Shown here: positions 59,101 to 64,000 of the stretch, piece after piece
Layout of the letters: each line of letters opens with the position of its first letter
Position numbering within the stretch: position 1 is the first letter of the stretch
From: Lepidodermella squamata
Lineage: Eukaryota > Gastrotricha
Direction: 5' to 3'
Assembly: GCA_047495785.1 (NCBI GenBank)
Contig: JBLDXI010000050.1
Coordinates: 455,908-519,907 of the forward strand
Length of the DNA stretch: 64,000 nucleotides
The notes under the pieces: generated by a model
The model's database searches: none
Seen by the model: only the letters and a program-made list of their open reading frames with translations
What the model was told of the DNA's origin: nothing
Program-made: the position numbers and the translations under genes

Positions 59101-62100
59101 TCATTTCTCGGGTGCGAAATGATAATGTGGTAGCTCTCACAGAAATTTCAGAAAATTCATTTCCCGGTTGCGAATCGATAATGCCTGCAGAAAAACGCAT
59201 CTTGTCCGATCATTTTAGTAGCTCTCACAGAAATTTCAGAAAATTCATTGCTCTTGAGTGAATGAAGAATGGCTCGCCGGCAGAACGCGACGTGTCCGAT
59301 CATTGTGGTAGCTCTCACAGAAATTTCAGTAAATTCATTGCCCTTGAGTGAATGAAGAATGGCTCGCCGGCAGAACGCGACGTGTCCGATCATTGTGGTA
59401 GCTCTCACAGAAATTTCAGAAAATTTATTGCCCTTGAGTGAAAGGAGAATGCCTCGCCGACAGAACGCGTTGTGTCCGATCATTGTGGTAGCTCTCACAG
59501 AAATTTCAGAAAATTCATTTCTCGGGTGCGAAACGATAATGTGGTAGCTCTCACAGAAATTTCAGAAAATTCATTTCTCGGTTGCGAATCGATAATGCCT
59601 GCAGAAAAACGCATCTTGTCCGATCATTTTAGTAGCTCTCACAGAAATTTCAGAAAATTCATTGCCATTGAGTGAATGAAGAATGGCTCGCCGGCAGAAC
59701 GCGACGTGTCCGATCATTGTGGTAGCTCTCACAGAAATTTCAGAAAATTTATTGCCCTTGAGTGAAAGGAGAATGCCTCGCCGACAGAACGCGTTGTGTC
59801 CGATCATTGTGGTAGCTCTCACAGAAATTTCAGAAAATTCATTTCTCGGGTGCGAAATGATAATGTGGTAGCTCTCACAGAAATTTCAGAAAATTCATTT
59901 CCCGGTTGCGAATCGATAATGCCTGCAGAAAAACGCATCTTGTCCGATCATTTTAGTAGCTCTCACAGAAATTTCAGAAAATTCATTGCTCTTGAGTGAA
60001 TGAAGAATGGCTCGCCGGCAGAACGCGACGTGTCCGATCATTGTGGTAGCTCTCGCAGAAAATTCATTGCCCTTGAGTGAATGGAGAATGGCTCGCCGAC
60101 AGAACGCATCGTGTCTGTTTATTGTGGTAGCCATCACAGGAATTTCAGAAAATTCATTGCTCGGGTGCGAAACGATAATGCCTGGCAGACAAAACGCATC
60201 TTGTCCGATCATTTTAGTAGCTCTCACAGAAATTTCAGAAAATTTATTGCCCTTGAGTGAAAGGAGAATGGCTCGCCGGCAGAACGCGACGTGTCCGATC
60301 ATTGTGGTAGCTCTCACAGAAATTTCAGTAAATTCATTGCCCTTGAGTGAATGAAGAATGGCTCGCCGGCAGAACGCGACGTGTCCGATCATTGTGGTAG
60401 CTCTCGCAGAAAATTCATTGCCCTAGAGTGAATGGAGAATGGCTCGCCGGCAGAACGCATCGTGTCCGATCATTTTAGTAGCTCTCACAGAAATTTCAGA
60501 AAATTCATTGCCCTTGAGTGAATGAAGAATGGCTCGCCGGCAGAACGCGACGTGTCCGATCATTGTGGTAGCTCTCACAGAAATTTCAGTAAATTCATTG
60601 CCCTTGAGTGAATGAAGAATGGCTCGCCGGCAGAACGCGACGTGTCCGATCATTGTGGTAGCTCTCACAGAAATTTCAGAAAATTTATTGCCCTTGAGTG
60701 AAAGGAGAATGCCTCGCCGACAGAACGCGTTGTGTCCGATCATTGTGGTAGCTCTCACAGAAATTTCAGAAAATTCATTTCTCGGGTGCGAAACGATAAT
60801 GTGGTAGCTCTCACAGAAATTTCAGAAAATTCATTTCTCGGGTGCGAAACGATAATGTGGTAGCTCTCACAGAAATTTCAGAAAATTCATTTCTCGGTTG
60901 CGAATCGATAATGCCTGCAGAAAAACGCATCTTGTCCGATCATTTTAGTAGCTCTCACAGAAATTTCAGAAAATTCATTGCCATTGAGTGAATGAAGAAT
61001 AGCTCGCCGGCAGAACGCGACGTGTCCGATCATTGTGGTAGCTCTCACAGAAATTTCAGAAAATTTATTGCCCTTGAGTGAAAGGAGAATGCCTCGCCGA
61101 CAGAACGCGTTGTGTCCGATCATTGTGGTAGCTCTCACAGAAATTTCAGTAAATTTATTGCCCTTGAGTGAATGAAGAATGGCTCGCCGGCAGAACGCGA
61201 CGTGTCCGATCATTGTGGTAGCTCTCACAGAAATTTCAGTAAATTCATTGCCCTTGAGTGAATGAAGAATGGCTCGCCGGCAGAACGCGACGTGTCCGAT
61301 CATTGTGGTAGCTCTCACAGAAATTTCAGAAAATTTATTGCCCTTGAGTGAAAGGAGAATGCCTCGCCGACAGAACGCGTTGTGTCCGATCATTGTGGTA
61401 GCTCTCACAGAAATTTCAGAAAATTCATTTCTCGGGTGCGAAACGATAATGTGGTAGCTCTCACAGAAATTTCAGAAAATTCATTTCTCGGTTGCGAATC
61501 GATAATGCCTGCAGAAAAACGCATCTTGTCCGATCATTTTAGTAGCTCTCACAGAAATTTCAGAAAATTCATTGCCATTGAGTGAATGAAGAATGGCTCG
61601 CCGGCAGAACGCGACGTGTCCGATCATTGTGGTAGCTCTCACAGAAATTTCAGAAAATTTATTGCCCTTGAGTGAAAGGAGAATGCCTCGCCGACAGAAC
61701 GCGTTGTGTCCGATCATTGTGGTAGCTCTCACAGAAATTTCAGAAAATTCATTTCTCGGGTGCGAAATGATAATGTGGTAGCTCTCACAGAAATTTCAGA
61801 AAATTCATTTCCCGGTTGCGAATCGATAATGCCTGCAGAAAAACGCATCTTGTCCGATCATTTTAGTAGCTCTCACAGAAATTTCAGAAAATTCATTGCT
61901 CTTGAGTGAATGAAGAATGGCTCGCCGGCAGAACGCGACGTGTCCGATCATTGTGGTAGCTCTCGCAGAAAATTCATTGCCCTTGAGTGAATGGAGAATG
62001 GCTCGCCGACAGAACGCATCGTGTCTGTTTATTGTGGTAGCCATCACAGGAATTTCAGAAAATTCATTGCTCGGGTGCGAAACGATAATGCCTGGCAGAC

Positions 62101-64000
62101 AAAACGCATCTTGTCCGATCATTTTAGTAGCTCTCACAGAAATTTCAGAAAATGTATTGCCCTTGAGTGAAAGGAGAATGCCTCGCCGACAGAACGCATC
62201 GTGTCCGATCATTGTGGTAGCTCTCACAGAAATTTCAGAAAATTCATTTCTCGGTTGCGAATCGATAATGCCTGCAGAAAAACGCATCTTGTCCGATCAT
62301 TTTAGTAGCTCTCACAGAAATTTCAGAAAATTCATTTCTCGGTTGCGAATCGATAATGCCTGCAGAAAAACGCATCTTGTCCGATCATTTTAGTAGCTCT
62401 CACAGAAATTTCAGAAAATTCATTTCTCGGTTGCGAATCGATAATGCCTGCAGAAAAACGCATCTTGTCCGATCATTTTAGTAGCTCTCACAGAAATTTC
62501 AGAAAATTCATTGCCCTTGAGTGAATGAAGAATGGCTCGCCGGCAGAACGCGACGTGTCCGATCATTGTGGTAGCTCTCACAGAAATTTCAGAAAATTCA
62601 TTGCCCTTGAGTGAATGAAGAATGGCTCGCCGGCAGAACGCGACGTGTCCGATCATTGTGGTAGCTCTCACAGAAATTTCAGAAAATTTATTGCCCTTGA
62701 GTGAAAGGAGAATGCCTCGCCGACAGAACGCGTTGTGTCCGATCATTGTGGTAGCTCTCACAGAAATTTCAGAAAATTCATTTCTCGGGTGCGAAACGAT
62801 AATGTGGTAGCTCTCACAGAAATTTCAGAAAATTCATTTCCCGGTTGCGAATCGATAATGCCTGCAGAAAAACGCATCTTGTCCGATCATTTTAGTAGCT
62901 CTCACAGAAATTTCAGAAAATTCATTGCCCTTGAGTGAATGAAGAATGGCTCGCCGGCAGAACGCGACGTGTCCGATCATTGTGGTAGCTCTCACAGAAA
63001 TTTCAGAAAATTTATTGCCCTTGAGTGAAAGGAGAATGACTCGCCGACAGAACGCGTTGTGTCCGATCATTGTGGTAGCTCTCACAGAAATTTCAGAAAA
63101 TTTATTGCCCTTGAGTGAAAGGAGAATGCCTCGCCGACAGAACGCATCGTGTCCGATCATTGTGGTAGCTCTCACAGAAATTTCAGAAAATTTATTGCCC
63201 TTGAGTGAAAGGAGAATGGCTCGCCGGCAGAACGCGACGTGTCCGATCATTGTGGTAGCTCTCACAGAAATTTCAGAAAATTTATTGCCCTTGAGTGAAA
63301 GGAGAATGCCTCGCCGACAGAACGCATCGTGTCCGATCATTGTGGTAGCTCTCACAGAAATTTCAGAAAATTCATTTCTCGGTTGCGAATCGATAATGCC
63401 TGCAGAAAAACGCATCTTGTCCGATCATTGTGGTAGCTCTCACAGAAATTTCAGAAAATTCATTTCTCGGGTGCGAAACGATAATGTGGTAGCTCTCACA
63501 GAAATTTCAGAAAATTCATTTCTCGGGTGCGAAACGATAATGTGGTAGCTCTCACAGAAATTTCAGAAAATTCATTTCCCGGTTGCGAATCGATAATGCC
63601 TGCAGAAAAACGCATCTTGTCCGATCATTTTAGTAGCTCTCACAGAAATTTCAGAAAATTCATTGCCCTTGAGTGAATGAAGAATGGCTCGCCGGCAGAA
63701 CGCGACGTGTCCGATCATTGTGGTAGCTCTCGCAGAAAATTCATTGCCCTAGAGTGAATGGAGAATGGCTCGCCGGCAGAACGCATCGTGTCCGATCATT
63801 TTAGTAGCTCTCACAGAAATTTCAGAAAATTCATTGCCCTTGAGTGAATGAAGAATGGCTCGCCGGCAGAACGCGACGTGTCCGATCATTGTGGTAGCTC
63901 TCACAGAAATTTCAGAAAATTCATTGCCCTTGAGTGAATGAGGAATGGCTCGCCGGCAGAACGCGACGTGTCCGATCATTGTGGACTCTCACGAGATGTG
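56151..64000 (+). repeat. Satellite array, domain 3 (right edge of window)
   Basis: Head-to-tail monomers in the same orientation, dominated by a few variants: box B as gagtgaaaggag with gcgttgtgtcc, box B as gagtgaatgaag with gcgacgtgtcc, the cattttagtag core, and 56-bp truncated monomers. Box C is absent. Diagnostic substitutions (gccattgagtg, gccctagagtg, gctcttgagtg) mark subsets. It runs to the right edge, where the last 15 or so bases depart from the consensus. Confidence 0.95.
57190..62150 (+). repeat. Higher-order repeats of 497 bp and 1910 bp
   Basis: A 497-bp composite at about 57190-57686 repeats at 57687, and a third copy is near 60380. A larger block, about 59269-60240, recurs at 61179-62150 with a constant 1910-bp offset, sharing rare variants such as gcgaaatgataatg and gccattgag. 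Confidence 0.8.

Noticed and set aside
1-64000. Hammerhead ribozyme in the satellite, as in some animal satellites
   Set aside because: I looked for the CUGAUGA core with a following GAAA in monomers on the + strand and found none; a few ctgatg words occur only in the LTRs.

Overview
The window is eukaryotic and almost certainly from an invertebrate animal. About 53 of 64 kb is one head-to-tail satellite with a unit near 90 bp. It is interrupted by three unrelated insertions of animal type: a 5'-truncated non-LTR retrotransposon, a complete Ty3/Gypsy-type LTR retrotransposon with an envelope gene, and a non-autonomous hAT-like DNA transposon with a second fold-back element nested inside it. 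I see no host gene, rRNA, tRNA or CRISPR array. The species cannot be named from the sequence. The long open frames in the satellite, on both strands, follow from a period divisible by three and are not annotated as genes.

Layout: 1-19815 is a highly homogeneous satellite domain with higher-order repeats. 19816-20343 is a degenerate stretch. 20344-21228 is a non-LTR (CR1/jockey-like) 3' fragment. 21229-30348 is satellite of a second subfamily with an extra sequence box and several deletion variants. 30349-38921 is the LTR element. 38922-54548 is more of the second subfamily with 1023-bp and 404-bp higher-order units. 54549-56150 is the hAT-like element (8-bp target duplication) carrying a 374-bp fold-back element at 55380-55753. 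56151-64000 is satellite again and runs off the window. Every monomer has the same orientation, and each insertion falls inside a monomer that can be rejoined exactly.

The LTR element is 8573 bp. Its two 327-bp LTRs read as identical and a 4-bp target duplication (cttg) flanks it, so it inserted very recently. Order: LTR, primer binding site matching tRNA-Leu, gag (first ATG at 30901), a canonical GGGAAAC -1 slippery heptamer exactly in the gag frame, pol (protease, RT, RNase H, integrase), a splice-acceptor-like sequence abutting the env ATG, env (signal peptide, furin-type site, membrane anchor), a 0.8-kb 3' region with an antisense open frame, polypurine tract, LTR. All expected parts of an envelope-bearing (errantivirus-like) element are present with no visible break.

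The most notable observations are the intact env-bearing element, its frameshift signal and antisense frame, the nested hAT/fold-back structure, and the modular, locally homogenised satellite.
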